A stretch of DNA of 64,000 nt from Cercis canadensis (GCA_003255065.1 QAOA01002417.1:1374122-1438121), one strand, 5' to 3'; counted from the first letter of the stretch, positions 48,033-62,456 are shown. Notes: a model not told the origin generated them from the sequence alone. Translations and numbers: made by a program.

Positions 48033-51000
48033 ATAAAATAAACGAATCTAACTTGTGGGAGCCATCAATCAATCACCCATAACAGAGAAAACGTACTTAG
48101 TGTTACTGTTATGTCATGTCGTATTCTGGGTCCTCTCTCCTAGTTGTATTGTAGCCCTGCTTTCCAGCGGTTCTCATTTGGCCCAGCCATCAGCTAATCA
48201 CCTCCGTTCATTTAATGCTCAATTAAGAATGTACTTGCTTCAAACTCACACTTCTCATTACTCCTTGATAATACTACATGCACATGTTTAAAATTAAGTC
48301 ATCAAATAAAAGAAAAGCTCAATTTTTAAACTAAAATATATGGGGTGGAAATTCAAATCTAAAATCCCAATTTTAAAAAAGATTACTATAAGTAATTGTA
48401 TTATGTATGTTTTCAAGCATAATTCTATGGTATGATGACATTTTATGCTATTTTACATATTTATTTGATACCCATGATGTTGCACTTGCAGAGGATCATA
48501 TTGTCTCAAATCATTATTGTAATTTCCCAACCTTAAACATTCTTCCTTCAAAACATCACCAATATTTTAAAATAAAAATATAAGAAGAACGAGTGAACTA
48601 TGTTAGGTAATGGTTGTGGGTCAATGGTCATATCTTCTCCAAGACAAGAGAGGTCATCTCATTGGATGTTGATTTCTGTGGGCCATCCCATGTGCATGAT
48701 GTTCATATTATTTGGGCCTACCATGTTATTTAGTTTTCGCAACGAAGCTGAAAATTATGCTGACAAAAGTAAACGGACGGGTGTGTACAGCAGAATTCAC
48801 ACCCAAGACAAGAACAAGAAGTAAGAACAATTTTAGTCGAAGATGTTAGTTTCATTAATTTCCTTAATTATTACTTCTCTTCAAAAACTTAATCAAGATT
48901 ACATTTTTATGAGGAGTTTGACAACTGGTTCATATAACTGTTTAAGTTAAACTAGTTTTATAAATTTTGTATTAGTTTTAATTAATCTATTGTATTAGTA
49001 ATTGGGCTAAAATAACACCAACAGGGATATGCAGTGAATCAATTAATTAATTAATCCTTCTGATACAGTAGTTGTATTTTGTTTAATATGTGTTTAACCA
49101 TGAACAATTCCTTTGTCAATTGAGGGAGCTTTTGTACAAAAGCAGAAAAAAGATGCTCAAGTTGTTCACGTTTTCACGTGAATTTGACCCTTCTCTCTTC
49201 TCGTCTAGAGTTTAAGAAATTAAGAGATGCAAGTGGAATTAAAAAATAAATAAAATTGAGGCATATCTTATCACACGTTTAGATATAAGAAACAAAAGTG
49301 TAGAAAAAAGAATGGCAATGTAAACATGACTCTCTCTCTCTTACCATATTTGCTCCATTAATTGCTCAACCAAAGTCATATGATGTTGAAATATGAAATA
49401 TGGACACAAAAGAGTGTTGGAATATTTTATATTTTTTTTCTTCATCCCCAAAATTATATCTTGCCCAATTCTTAGATATACATTAATTATGATGTTTTAT
49501 TATTCTTTCTTACTATTTTGATTAACTATGGTTTTAAACAACTGGTGATATATAATTCAGCTGGCCCCTAATCCTATTTTTATATTGAATCTTGTAATAA
49601 AATGAGGACTTTTCATATTGGATAGGTTTCTGCAAAAATCAAAATGCAATGAACGAAGGAAGAATGATGGAAAAAATATATGGTAAAGTGATACATATCT
49701 AAAATCTAAAGTCTAAAATAAACATGTTATGTGTCTTTAGTTTTTTGTTCATCTTCTTTCAATTTTTTTTTTCAGTTTTATATTTAGTAACTATTAATAT
49801 CCTATAATAGAAGTGTACTGTGTGCATATATATATATAAAGAAATTCTAAAATTGTTTGCGTACGCAATGGATGCCTGAGAATTACTCTAAAACCTACTT
49901 AATAGTAACAAATAATAAAAAAAAAAAAAAAAAATGCATATCTTTAATCAGAGACCTTCTAATGGTCTATCACCTTGTTACTTTCTGTGTAGATCAAGCT
50001 GAACGAGTTAAACTAGAGTTTGAATCAACACAAATTTGCCTTGTAATTAAACTAATCAATCTTTATGTTATTTTATTTTTACCAAGGTTCATTTTCAAAC
50101 GTTATGTAAGTGTATATTTATTTTTTATGACAATTATTAGGGCTGTGAAAAGGTTACATAAATATGTAACAAAAGTATACCATAAAAAGTATTAATTAGG
50201 TTTATAAACTTGTTAATTTTATGTTCAAACTCAAAGTATAAATATATATTTTATTAATATATATAATATAAAGTGCAATTTTTTTTAATATTATTGGATA
50301 GATAAATTTTTTTTTTTGTCGTTCGAGAATATGATACTATGATATGTCAACCTCATGGGAGATCCATGATCCAAATATATTGCATGTGCTATCTCTTTAT
50401 TTTTCATTGGTTTTCAGAGAAAAAAAATTATAATTCTCAAATTGACAATTTGTCATATTTTAAATAAAGACAATAGGGAAAAATGAGGTAAAGAAGGACA
50501 AGAGCCGTCCAAATGCATTAAAGAAGAAGTCAAACGAACAAAGTGTATAATAAAGCTAATTAATTCATTTTTAAAATTAATAAAAAGAAGAACTTTGATT
50601 TATGAAATAAAGATATTAGACATCAATGTTGTTTTCAAATTTCAAGCATATAACTAACTTTTAAAGTGCTCTATTTTTTTTTTCTTCATATAATTACTTA
50701 GAGGATATCGCTATCTCCACGTTGTTTGTAATTTTGTTGCACATAAAAGCCAACAAAGGAAAAAGAAGACCAATTTAGAGTGGCAACTTTTCTCATGGCC
50801 CATAGAGAATAGCACATATAGTTTGTGTGTGTAATGCTAATTCCCAAGAACTTGTCAGCTTTCGCCACTAAGGAACCTTATTTTCATTTATTTGTTGGTC
50901 AAATGTTTTATGATTCAATTGTTAAATGCCCGATGTCCCTCATCAAGGTAGCCTATTTAACACCATAGGATGGATTGTATGTATTTATCTCAAAAAAAAG

Positions 51001-51518
51001 AAAAAGAAACGACGTCAAGAAGTAATTTAATGTCATGGGTTTATTGTCAGCAATTAAAACCCTTTTGGTGTCAATTCCTTTCTTTTTTTGGTAACCGATT
51101 ATCAATGACCAATTAACTCATAAATATTAGCATTTTCCTTTTTTCTTCGTATAGAAAAATATAAAAGTCAAATTTTGGAAAGTGATAAGATGATACGATA
51201 CAGAATGAACGCGGAATAGAATGTTGTTTGTCTGTCTGATTTTTTATTGAAAAACTCACATTCGTTCGTTTAAGATTATTTTTGTTTTATTATTATAGAA
51301 TATATTAATGCATTTTTTTCTTCTTTATCTCCCTCTTTAAGTACACGAAGAGTATAAAATTTATAACATTAAACTCTTTAATTTTTATAACTAAAAAATA
51401 TACCATTAGAATCATAAGTTATTGATTATGTAAATATTTTAATAATATGTATAATTATTTATTTAATAATTAATTATTACGTTAAAATATAAACATAATA
51501 ATCATATATATATAAATA

Positions 51519-51730
51519 CGGAGATTCTATGATACTACGTAAATATGTCATACTACACTGACGTGGCAAACATACATAATTTTTATATTTTATTATATAT
51601 AAAATATAATTTATTTAATTTTTTAAACAAACTTAAAAACAGTTAATTTGTACATATGTCATTCATTTATTGGTTATTCTTATGTAGTATGACATATTAT
51701 ATAAATACTAAAAGTATCTAAGAAATCTCT
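51519..51730. mobile_element. Short MITE, family member 1
   Basis: About 212 bp. The left end contains ATATGTCATACTAC in direct orientation and the right side contains the same motif inverted (GTAGTATGACATAT). The flanks show a 9-bp repeat ATATAAATA (51510-51518 and 51731-51739), although the region is A/T-rich. It is clearly related to 52203-52420. Confidence 0.65.
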
Positions 51731-52202
51731 ATATAAATAATATAATTATATAATATTAAATTATATTATCTGCCTAATTAAAAATAAAGTGCATAATATA
51801 TTTTATGTGTCTTTTCTTCTTAAGTTGTAGAACTCGAAGATAATATTCCTGACTTTACATATACGTGAAAAAGTGGAAAAAAAAAATTATTTTATGCTAG
51901 GCGGCAATCCACACATTTTTTTTAGTTTATTTCTGACAATAAAAGGTCCCGACATAAGGACAGTACTACTGACTGTGGAGTTTCTTTCTTTTTTCGGCCA
52001 TGACGGGGGAATTTAGATGACTCCCTGCAAATCTCCCTTGATTAATGGCATAATGCAAGTTTAGTCAACGCGGTTGGAACTTTTTTATCTTTTTCTCTTT
52101 GGGTTAATTAAGACGTAGAAAACCGTGGACATTTGGATTTCTTAAAATATACTTACGAAAACCGTTCATACGAGAAAAAAATAAAATAAATAAATAAATA
52201 AA

Positions 52203-52420
52203 CAAAAATTTTATGATATTATATAAGTATGTTATATTATATTGATGTGGTAAATATACATAATTTTTATATTTTATTATATATAAAATATAATTTATTT
52301 AATTTTTTAAACAAATTTAAAAATAATTAATTTATATACATATACATATCATTCATTTATTAATTATTTTTATGTAATATGACATACTACATAAATACTA
52401 AAACTATCCGAGAAACCTCC
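52203..52420. mobile_element. Short MITE, family member 2
   Basis: About 218 bp, aligning end to end with 51519-51730. The core ATACATAATTTTTATATTTT and the following TATATAAAATATAATTTATT are shared nearly unchanged. It is flanked by 9-bp ATAAATAAA (52194-52202 and 52421-52429), a match weakened by the surrounding (TAAA)n. It ends about 300 bp before the MLO start codon. Confidence 0.65.
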
Positions 52421-52724
52421 ATAAATAAAACATCGAAATTTATTTCTTTCATCCTACTGGAACCGTTTGAACTGCATTCGAGTCTGCGACTACTTCAGCA
52501 CCACCAACCAGGAGCTTTCTGAAGATCCATTTGCCAATAAATGCACGCGCCTGTGACCATTTCTTTGTCTTTTCGAAAGGAACCTAGATGATATGATTTA
52601 AGGCAGATCTCTCCGTCTTTTTCAGCAGGGGCACGGAGATTTTAAGCTTGCATTTTTTTTTCGAGAACCCATTTCTCAGTTTTGTTCGTGCTCCTCCTGC
52701 GTGGCCGTGTTTTTTTCTTTTTCT

Positions 52725-55700
52725 ATGGCTATCTCAAAGTTCAAAATGTTGCTCCTTTATCTATTCTCTTGGGTTTGCTTTGGAGTTTTGGCTATGGCGG
52801 CAACTGAAAGTAGCAGCAGTTCTAGAGAGCTTGATCAGACACCCACATGGGCTGTTGCTGCTGTCTGTACTGTTTTCATCTTAATATCCTTTGCCCTGGA
52901 AAAGAGTCTTCACAAAGTGGGAACGGTACGATGTGAATGAAACCATTGTAATGAGTAGTAAGCTTTTTCTTGTGCGTTTTTCTATGAAGTTTAACTGCCC
53001 CTTTAACATGGGTTTTCTTCTTCCCTTCAACACTCTGGTGAAAGTAACGTAATGAGTTGCCACTCTTAATTTGACCCAGAACAGAGTTTTTTCCCCCCTC
53101 CGATGCTCTGTTTATTCCCTTTTTAATTCCCACATTTAATTGCTCTCAAATTGATTTTTTTTCCCCCTTTTATTTCTATTGCTCTGTTTAGTTCTATGAA
53201 TTAGCTATGATATTGCGTACATTGTTTGTTCTGGGTTTGCTGTTCTTTATATTTTTCCTCAAAAATTTCGGTTTAACAGATTTAATATACTTAGCTGTGA
53301 ATTGCAGTCCATTTCCTATTTCCGTGGATTTCTCTTTTTTAACGCCAATTGCAGGTTTTCAGATTATTTGATAATTCTGTTTCTCTTTTGTTCAAACTCT
53401 GGTACAATAATTTAAATCTTAGAAGCACAAGGTTGAGGGTTTGGTCTACTTGGTTGAGAACTACAGATCTTGGTTAATTGCATGATGCTTGCTTATTGTG
53501 ACTTTCTTGTCAATTCTGTCCCTTATCCGGTGAAATGTTCTTCCAGTTTCTACATGACAGGCACAAGAGAGCTCTGCTTGAAGCTCTGGAAAAGGTCAAA
53601 GCTGGTAAGAACTTAATCTAAGACTGCTGGTTACTGGAATTTTTAAGCTGTTGTACAGGCCTTTCTTCAGTTAACTTTCTTTTAGTGTCTTTGTCAACTT
53701 TTGAGCTTTCTATTTGTGGAACAAAATTATCTGACATATGTTTGACTATTGTTGAATTTTTTGCAGAGCTGATGATTTTAGGTTTCCTTTCGCTGCTCCT
53801 GACTTTTGGGCAAAACTACATTCTCAGAATATGTCTTTCTGAAAAGCTTGCAGACAAGATGTTGCCATGTCCAAACTCAAGTAGTAAACAGGAACATCGT
53901 AGGAAACTTCTGTTTTATGAGCGTAGAAGTTTAGCAGCGGAATCTGACTCTTATAAATGCAAAGAGGTAAGCAATCAGCTTTGGTTTCTGAAAGGCAAAC
54001 ACCTTAACTTTTAGATTTTATAGGTATATAAAATTATGGAGTATTGTCTGACTCGCTTGAGATTTGAGATTTGTCTCGTTCAAAGCACCATCCTTAGGTG
54101 TAGCTTGGCAAAACTAAAACAAATGCTTGTCCAGTACTTTCAAGAGTACTTTAGACAAACATGTTGTAGAAAGATTTTATATTTCACAGGGCTTATTTAG
54201 GTTTTTCTTTTCGTTTTGGTTTTTTGTTTTTTTGGTTGTTCTGAATTCAAGTCATCCTTCTTCAAATGCTTATCTTGTGCAATTGCCATGTCTTCTTGTT
54301 TACTATATTGGCCAATTGATTTTCCCTATTATTTCAGTAAAATATCAAAGGTTGCTTTCTTCACTGCCCGACTCATAATTTATAATTTTGTTGTTCACAA
54401 ATAGTTTCTTATCTAATTGTTGTTTTTAATAGGGACATGAGCCTCTTATATCTATCAATGGATTGCACCAGTTACACATCCTCATATTCTTCTTAGCAGT
54501 CCTTCATGTGTTATACAGTGCTGTCACTATGCTGCTTGGGAGGCTAAAGGTCCGCTTGTCCGTTATTTTTGTTTATATTTCACTTGTTTTGCCAAATCTG
54601 TGGTATTAAGGATAATGGATTGGTACTCACCATATACTTCTCTATTGTTTTGAAAGCCATAATGTCTGGATAGTTTGTTTGAGATTATGTCTTTAGTCGA
54701 TGAACCTTAAGTTAATGCAACCGAATCGGGGTTTAGCACTATAACATTATCTAACCCCAGTTGAAAATAATGAAGGCTTGAATACTCCCAGTCTCAGTTC
54801 ATGGATTTGACTCGCTATATTTTTTGTTTTATAATTCCCTTATTTCTTCAATTGAGAGGGAAAATTTATGTAGTTTTGGTTCAAATTTAAGGTTTGTTTG
54901 CACATATTTGTGGGTTTTAGGGCTGGCATAACAGGGAACTAGAACATAGCGTGCATAAGCTGTACAAGACAATATAATGAAAACCTTATGCCAAGACCAG
55001 TTTGATGTACCATTTCCAATGAGAAATTAAGATGTCTAAGATAACAGATTTGCCCTAGAAACCAATCCCAATTGTCAGGATTGGAGTCTTCATTGTGGCT
55101 ACTTAATGAAAAGATGGTGAAGGATAGGGAATGTAACCAGATTATTGCTCCCATAATCCTACTCTGGGTCGTTATCTGACTATAACTGGATCTGTCCAAA
55201 AATTCTTTGGCAGCACCATTTCTTCTTCTGTTCTTTTGGAAAGCCAGAGTAGATGAACCAGTTGAATACCTGTTCCAAGATAATCGATAGTTGCTACTTA
55301 TCGTCATAATAAAGTGAGTTAAATTTACAGAATGATAATGTTGATTGGAAAGTTCCTTTGTGCAGATTCGTGGCTGGAAGGCCTGGGAGCAGGAGACTTC
55401 ATCTCATGGATACGAGTTTTCTACTGGTATCATGTCCAACATTGCACATAAGCATTTTTCTTGTTCTGGAATGAAATCACTAGCTCTTCAGTTCTACCAG
55501 TAACTTTACCAATTTTAATTTGAGATGCTGCCATGTAAAAATTCAAGCCTGCATTAAATTTGTGCGTGCAGATACTTCAAGATTCAGGCTTACTCATGAA
55601 ACATCATTTGTGAAAGCTCATACCAGTTTTTGGACTAGGATTCCAATCTTCTTCTATATTGTAAGACCCATTTCATTAACCTCTAATTCTTCACTTTCAT

Positions 55701-58700
55701 TTGCTTATCTGGGCTAGAAGATTTAATTTTATTGCAAAGAAATATGGTACTTTGTGACATTGTTCGAGATATCGGTCACATAAATTTGGTAGTGAAGTAG
55801 AATAGGAAATGGAACAAATGCCGCAAATTTTGTATGCTATCATCAGTCCTATTTATCCTGTTCTAATTACTTCAATGTTTCATTCTCTTTTTAAACTTCA
55901 ATCATGTATCATCTCTTTATTTTCCAACTGCAGGGCTGCTTCTTTCGCCAGTTTTATAGATCTGTGCGTACGGCTGATTACCTGGCTTTGCGCAATGGAT
56001 TCATCACTGTGAGTCCTTTACTCCAAAGCATGTTTTAATACTGGATTTACAATCCTTTTCTGACACTGCTTTACGTATAGGTTCACCTTTCTCCTGGAAG
56101 TAAATTTAACTTCCAAAAGTATATTAAAAGATCGTTAGAAGATGACTTCAAAGTGGTTGTGGGAATTAGGTAATAATCTTTTTTTACATAATGTGTTGTT
56201 TTGTATATTTATTATGTGTATTTCCTGTTACAACTAGTTTGGGACATGTTATTTATTCCTTCTTTTGTGCTCACTCTGGTTTGCTATCTTCTTTGCAGTC
56301 CTGTCCTGTGGGCATCATTTATAATTTTCCTGCTCATAAGTGTTAATGGTGAGCAAGTGTTTTCTTAGAGAAGTTCTATAGAAATTTATTAATTCAACTA
56401 AAGAATAACATTATTTTAATTTTATATAATTTCCAGGATGGCATACAGTGATGTGGGCCTCAGTAATCCCCGTCTTTGTAAGTAGTCTGTTCTCTCTATA
56501 AAATTTTGCAGATTGTTTGAGACATAAATTATAAACCATTCAATTGGTTGCAGATAATCCTTGCTGTTGGAACAAAACTGCAAGCAATATTGACAAGGAT
56601 GGCTCTTGAAATCACAGAAAGACATGCAGTTGTCCAAGGCATTCCTCTTGTTCAAGGCTCAGACAGATACTTTTGGTTTGGTCGACCACAGTTAGTTCTT
56701 CATCTTATCCATTTTGCATTGTTCCAGGTATTCAACGGGTTACCTTTTAGCTGGTTCTAGAGCAAATGTTTCTTATTTATAAAACAGATAGAAGATGTAA
56801 AACATTTTTGAGATTTAAAGTCCAAAGCAGCCTTATTTCAGGCAAATGAGCATTGCTAATGATCCAAAACAGTACTTATGTGGCTTCTAGAATTTAGCAG
56901 AAAACTTGAGTTGAATTTTTTTTTTTCTGGTCACTTGTGTTTTGAAATTCTTGAATTATGATTTATGGGATTGAAGTTAAGATATCTGCTATTAATAAAT
57001 GTTGTAAAATTGCCTATATGTTAGCCTTCGTACTAAAGGGAATTAAATTATTTAATTTTAAAGTTTCCCTTTGTTCAAGTCAGTAACTAATCTTTCTTCT
57101 TATGCCTGCAGAATGCATTCCAAATAACATATTTCTTGTGGATATGGGTAATGAACCATCTTCATCACCTTAAACTTGAATTATTATCAATTTCTCTCTG
57201 TTGTCTATATACATCATGGTCAATGCCCAAATAATGGATGAAGAATTTCTTTATTTGCAGTATTGTTTTGGGCTGAAAAATTGCTTCCATGCTGACTACA
57301 AGCTTGCAATACTGAAAGTTGCTTTAGGGTAAGCCTTTTGATATGCAATTCTCTATCTGCAATAAAGTGGCCTAATCTAATTATACATAGCATACTTTAA
57401 TATAATTAGTGCTTTTACAAGTAATCATGGTTGAGGCTATCGTTGATAATACCCTTAACCAATCTGATGATTTCTCATGGGATTTGCAGGCTTTTTGTGC
57501 TATGCCTCTGCAGCTACATCACCCTTCCATTGTATGCTCTTGTAACTCAGGTACCTACATTTTTTCTTTTATTTCCTCACTTTCTGCCATTCTGCACGTT
57601 CTGATTCCACTAAAGCTTTTCGGCTGGTATAAACATATGCAAGACCAATCCTACACGTTTCTTCTATCAGAAAATGGATTGTAGGGGGGAGAAAGGGGAC
57701 TAATTGTAGTGTGTAGAGTAAAAATGACGAAATTCTAATTGATGCTACTGATATCTTAAGCATGAACCGGCCATGAACATGACTGTCAAAAACTATTCTA
57801 GACTTCTAGTCAACCATCCTTGAATATATTGATTTTCAGACATGCTTTTTGCTGTACATGGTAAAAGTATGCTGCATTAATAGGTAACCTTATCCCCCTT
57901 TTTTTTTAAATGTTTTTTTATTATGCCTAACCTCCTACAAGTTACCTAGACTCTTCACCACTATACCATACTTGGGGTTTGTTTGGGAGTTAAAATTGGG
58001 GGGAAAGGAGAGGAAATGAAATGAGTAAATGTATCTATCCCCTTGTTTGGGAGTTCAAGATTAAAAAAAGAAAGGAAACTAAGGAGTAATCTCAAACCCT
58101 TGCATTCCTTTTTTATCTCACTTTTGTGTTCCCTCAATTTGGGGGGTTTGGAGAGAAAAAAGAGTAGTTTACTATTATACCTTTATTTATTTCTTCAAAT
58201 TCTTTTTCAAACACTATTTAGATAACATTATTAAATTTTATATTAAATATATTTACTTTATAAATAAAGGATAAATTTGTAAAATTATAAATTTTTATTT
58301 ATTTTCTTTCCTTTTCTCTCATTTTGTTTATTTTAATCATCCAAACAAAGGGGAGGAAAAGCCCTCCCTTTCCCTTCCCTTCCCTTCCTTTCCTTCTCTT
58401 TCCCTCTCTTTTCTCTCCCCTCACTTCAAACTCCCAAACAAAGCCCTAGTGGCTTACCTTATCCATTGTTTTGTTCTCTTTGAAGTGCAAATTGGATGTA
58501 AAAGGAGAGTATTTGACTAGTATGATGGTAAACACTTGCAGATGGGTTCAACGATGAAGAAGTCAATATTTGATGAACAAACATCCAAGGCCTTAAAGAA
58601 TTGGCGTAATGCTGCAAAAAAGAAGCTTGGAGGAAAATTAGGGGGAAAGTCCCCTACTCGAACTCTGGATGGGAGCACCATTGGTACATCAATGCGTTCC

Positions 58701-58952
58701 TCCACTGGACAAACACTGCACCGTTTCAAAACCACTGGTCACTCAACACGCATACCAACCTACGAGGACCAGGAGGATTCTGATCTCGAAGCTGATCCTC
58801 TCACTCCCACATCATCAACAACCAACTTGGTTGTAACAGTGGATCATGATGAGCAACAAACACAAGAAAATCAACCCAACATTATGGGAGGAAACAACAA
58901 TGGAGGTGACTTCACATTTGTCAAGCCTAATTTACATGCTGAAAGACCATGA
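52725..58952 (+). CDS. MLO: MLO-like seven-transmembrane protein, clade III
   Basis: 15 exons give 576 aa: 52725-52925, 53547-53604, 53767-53966, 54433-54549, 55366-55426, 55572-55660, 55934-56008, 56081-56169, 56299-56348, 56437-56477, 56554-56727, 57112-57147, 57261-57328, 57490-57550, 58542-58952. MLO proteins are plasma-membrane seven-helix, calmodulin-binding proteins, recently described as Ca2+ channels. Seen: N-terminal [41 protein letters not shown] before RRLL-like [71 protein letters not shown]; and a calmodulin-binding helix ([15 protein letters not shown]). The C-terminus ends [13 protein letters not shown]. The N-terminus, [10 protein letters not shown] block and FxFVKP tail match Arabidopsis MLO5/7/8/9/10 and not the powdery mildew susceptibility clade V. 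Clade III members mainly act in pollen tubes. The last intron holds a MITE. Confidence 0.95.
57974..58446. mobile_element. MITE in the last MLO intron
   Basis: The ends are GGGGTTTGTTTGGGAGTT and, reversed, GGGCTTTGTTTGGGAGTT, matching at 17 of 18 bases. A second inverted pair lies inside (CCCCTTGTTTGGGAG at 58039 and, reversed, CCCCTTTGTTTGG ending 58354). The left subterminal stretch is purine-rich and the right one is a CCTTT tract. No clear target duplication is visible, so the superfamily is open (PIF/Harbinger or hAT type). Confidence 0.7.
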
Positions 58953-60631
58953 TATAATAGTATAGTAGATGATTTTTCACATATATCATTACGTTTTTTT
59001 TTGGAGGGGTTTTTTAAATTTGGAAATCGAGTGTGTCATTTTTGTACATCAGGGTTCTTGTTCATATATCACTTGCCCATAATGGAAACTTCAACTTTAC
59101 GCGGAACCTTGCTTTAATCCTTGTTACTTTCTTGGTCCAAAAAAAAATATATCCTTGTTCATCCATGTTTGAGGAAAGTCTTACAAGGGACAAGTAGGGA
59201 CAGCGGAATGTTGTATAAAGGTATCCATGAAAGCCAATGAAATGTGCTTTTTTGTGAAAGATGGTATCTTGCATGTATAATATACATTTGCCCATTTTGC
59301 CAAATCTCCTCACAGGAAAGTGTAGATGAAACCCATGAAATGGGGAATGAATGGGCAGCAAATATATTGCAGATCTAATGCCACTATGCCAGTTCAGCAA
59401 AAGTTTTTTGATCTGCCTTACAAAATTCAATTTATTAATAGTGTATTGATTTTTTAAAACCCACTCTTAATTTATTCATACTATACTCTTTTAAGATGTT
59501 AACATGCACTTTAGAAGATCCATGTAAATTTTTTTCTTAAAAAAAATAGGATAAGTTAATTTATTGTCATAAAAGTTGTAGTTAGATTTCTGTTTTGTGC
59601 TATTGGCAGGCCAAATCATGCGCTGAAAGATTCAATTAAGATATTATTTAAAGGTCAATGTGCACTAGTTTAGTTGTGTAGCAATTTATTATTTTAATTA
59701 GTATTAATCGCTTCAGTATCTTCTCCATGTGCAGGATCAACAAAACGTCCTTGTTTATGTTGCATACATTTGTTTCCCCCATAATATTGCACACATAATG
59801 GGAAACCCAAAAATTAGAAAAGTAAGGTGAGATTATCATGAGTTGGCACTGAGTTTACTTGACCATCGGGGTAGGTTAACTAAAATGGTTTGGTCTACTT
59901 AATTGAAAACAACATAAAACTTTTGGGGTTAAACAACTTTATTTTTTTTATACTATAGAGATATATTTCATTGGCCTATATGGCCTTATCATTACACAAG
60001 AACTCTAGTTCTAGCAAGAAGAGAAATTTTGGATAAATTTAAGTGTTTTGAAAAATTGGTGGGTAAGGAAGAGCTCCTCTTGCTTGGGATGTGATACCTC
60101 TTAAAATTGCCAATATGGCCTCCCATGAAGGATATTATTGATCGCACTATCAATGTGTTGGACGATTTGCCTCTTCTGTCTGCTCTGACAAGGATGCTTT
60201 GCTTCCTGTTTCATCTGTTCAATGAAAAGTGAGTAACCTTTTTAACATATTAGTTGACAACTTGATCCATAATGCAGAAAATGGAACAGAAAATAAACAG
60301 ATAGCTCTAGATAATAAATTTGATGTTGGTGTTATTTTACAACTTAGGGACACATTATATGGATAGAGTCGCAAAAATGACACCTTTTTTGCAGTGTCAC
60401 ACTCCGAGGGCTAGATGGAGAAAGAAGGGCAAGGATGAGGTTAGCTTTAATCTTTATCGATCATTGAATTGGAGGTTGAAACATAGCCATTGTTGAAAAA
60501 GAATTGGGATGGGACCCTATTGGGTCAGACACAAGCACGTGTTGAATAAGGCTCGGTGGCTCACTCACCCAAGTGGGAAAAGCCTATAGCTTTCGAAATG
60601 CGCACTCTGCTTTGAGTGCACATAGACATAG

Positions 60632-60652
60632 TATATATATATATATATATAT
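60632..60652. repeat. (AT)n microsatellite
   Basis: About 10 uninterrupted AT units in the MLO-ATL intergenic space. Confidence 0.85.
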
Positions 60653-62352
60653 GCAATATGCATTCTCTTCCACTTCTCCATTTTCTCTCTTGTCACTACA
60701 TAGCAGTTTCGGTATTTTATAGGACCATAAAATGAAGATATAAGAAGAACCCTTTTGGGACATTATCATAAGATATCAAGTCCAATCATCATTAAAGTCA
60801 TTTCCAATTGAGAAAAGGGAAAAGAAGGGCTGTAATGGGAGAACGAATTCAGCTAAACAAAAGGGCTCAATTCGTCTTAGGATGGGACATCTTGTGGTTC
60901 ACCCAAGTCACTGCTGAAATTATTTTCTTTGAATCTATGCTGACTACTATGTGTGACTTAAAGTTGATGGTACTTTTAGGTATCTCTGAATAACTTAGCC
61001 CAAAATAGTAAAATTTACTAGTTTTATGATGATCGGTAGTAGTTACTTGAAGACTTGCAGTCAAAAAGTAGTTCTTTTACGCTCATATCATATTATTTCT
61101 CTCAATGAAAATTAATTTCATTTTTCTTATGTTTTTGACATCCATCCATATTTTGCCAACTCATTAGAATGAAACAATGATAGTTGAGTAATATATAATA
61201 AGCAAAATGGGGCCAATAATGTAGATCATTTAAAGGGTATGCAGAAAAAAGAAAGGGTAAGGATTCAGGAGCACTCAGTTGCTTTTGTTTTCTTCCAAGA
61301 AACAGGAAATGAAAATAAAAGGGCCACTTGTTGCTATTCTTGGTTATGTTTGAATTGTCAACAAAACCTGCCTCTGGTTTTGAACGCCTGTGCTGTAAGT
61401 TGATAACACAATCAAAGTCGGTAAGATGCCGCAGCAGACACGAAACTAATAAACTTAAGTGGTAGTGGGACAATTGGCTTTAAATTTGATTTCTTTTACC
61501 GGTATTCCTATTTACTTAGAATCTAAAATGGTCCCAGTTGAGAATCACCTTTCCATTTGATGGGTTTGAAACCCAATTCTTTGGTTAGGAATAATGACTT
61601 CCAAGACTCGTAGTCTAATCTAATGCTACTTTTCTCAATTTTGCTTTTTTTCTTTTTGTTGAGATATTCTCAAGTTTACTTTTAAATGCCAAATTTATAG
61701 AGATAATAAATCAATGCAAATAACTTTACATATATAAAAAATTTAACCATTCACTCTTAACATAAAACTATATAGTTTTCAAGAGAACATTCGATAATTA
61801 AAGACTAAAGATTCCATCGTAAGGGGTAAATTTTTCATTAAAAAATGAGGTAGACTTTCTTCAATTGTATAAAAAAAATTATTCTCTTTTTCTTCGTCTT
61901 AATCTCCTGTTTAGAATAGAAACGAGATATTGATATGCCAAAAAAGTCTATTTTTCTAGTATGTTCTAGTCCTAGTGAAATCTTTTAACTATTGTTTTTC
62001 TTCTTTACCTAATAGGGACTTGTAAATATATTTACCACTTAAAAACCAAAAACAATTTAAAGAGATGAATAAGGATAAAGGAAGAAGAGACAAGGGGAAA
62101 ACCTGCCAAAATATCAAACAAGACAAATGAAGAAAATTACGAAATTAAATTTGTGTCGAAGTAATTAAAGGGTGATAAGAAGATAAGGTTAGCATGCAAG
62201 TGATGCAAGTAAGTTAAAAAGCAGAACTAAACAGAACTTGGGCCAAGGCCATGGCCATGGCCACGGCCCCACCCACTCTGTCTCTCTCTACCTACCAGCA
62301 AGTAGTACCAGCTACTGAACTAACAGCTAGCTGGCTAGTTCATTTCATTTCA

Positions 62353-62368
62353 CCTCTCTCTCTCTCTT
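62353..62368 (+). promoter_or_regulatory. CT microsatellite upstream of ATL
   Basis: A pure CT run about 245 bp before the ATL start codon. Such Y-patch/GAGA-like tracts are common in plant core promoters and 5' leaders. The function here is inferred from position only. Confidence 0.4.
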
Positions 62369-62456
62369 CAAACAAAGTCTTTTGAAGTCACTTAAGTCAA
62401 ATCTTCCCCTCATCAACCTTATCCTCTATCCCATTCACTCTTCTTATTTGCCCCTT

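Larger units (their letters stand above)
47353..52724. other. Gene-poor, MITE-rich intergenic region
   Basis: About 5.4 kb upstream of MLO without supportable genes. It contains three MITEs (47676-48032, 51519-51730, 52203-52420). Open frames at 48055-48291, 48600-48824 and 49857-50195 do not resemble known proteins. The MLO promoter and leader should lie in about 52430-52724. Confidence 0.6.

Noticed and set aside
48055-48824. Open frames of 74-78 codons as small genes
   Set aside because: No recognisable family, no supporting splice or promoter context, and compositions like the flanking non-coding DNA.
60080-60620. A degraded gene or transposon in the less A/T-rich patch
   Set aside because: I could not find a consistent frame, terminal repeats or a family motif.
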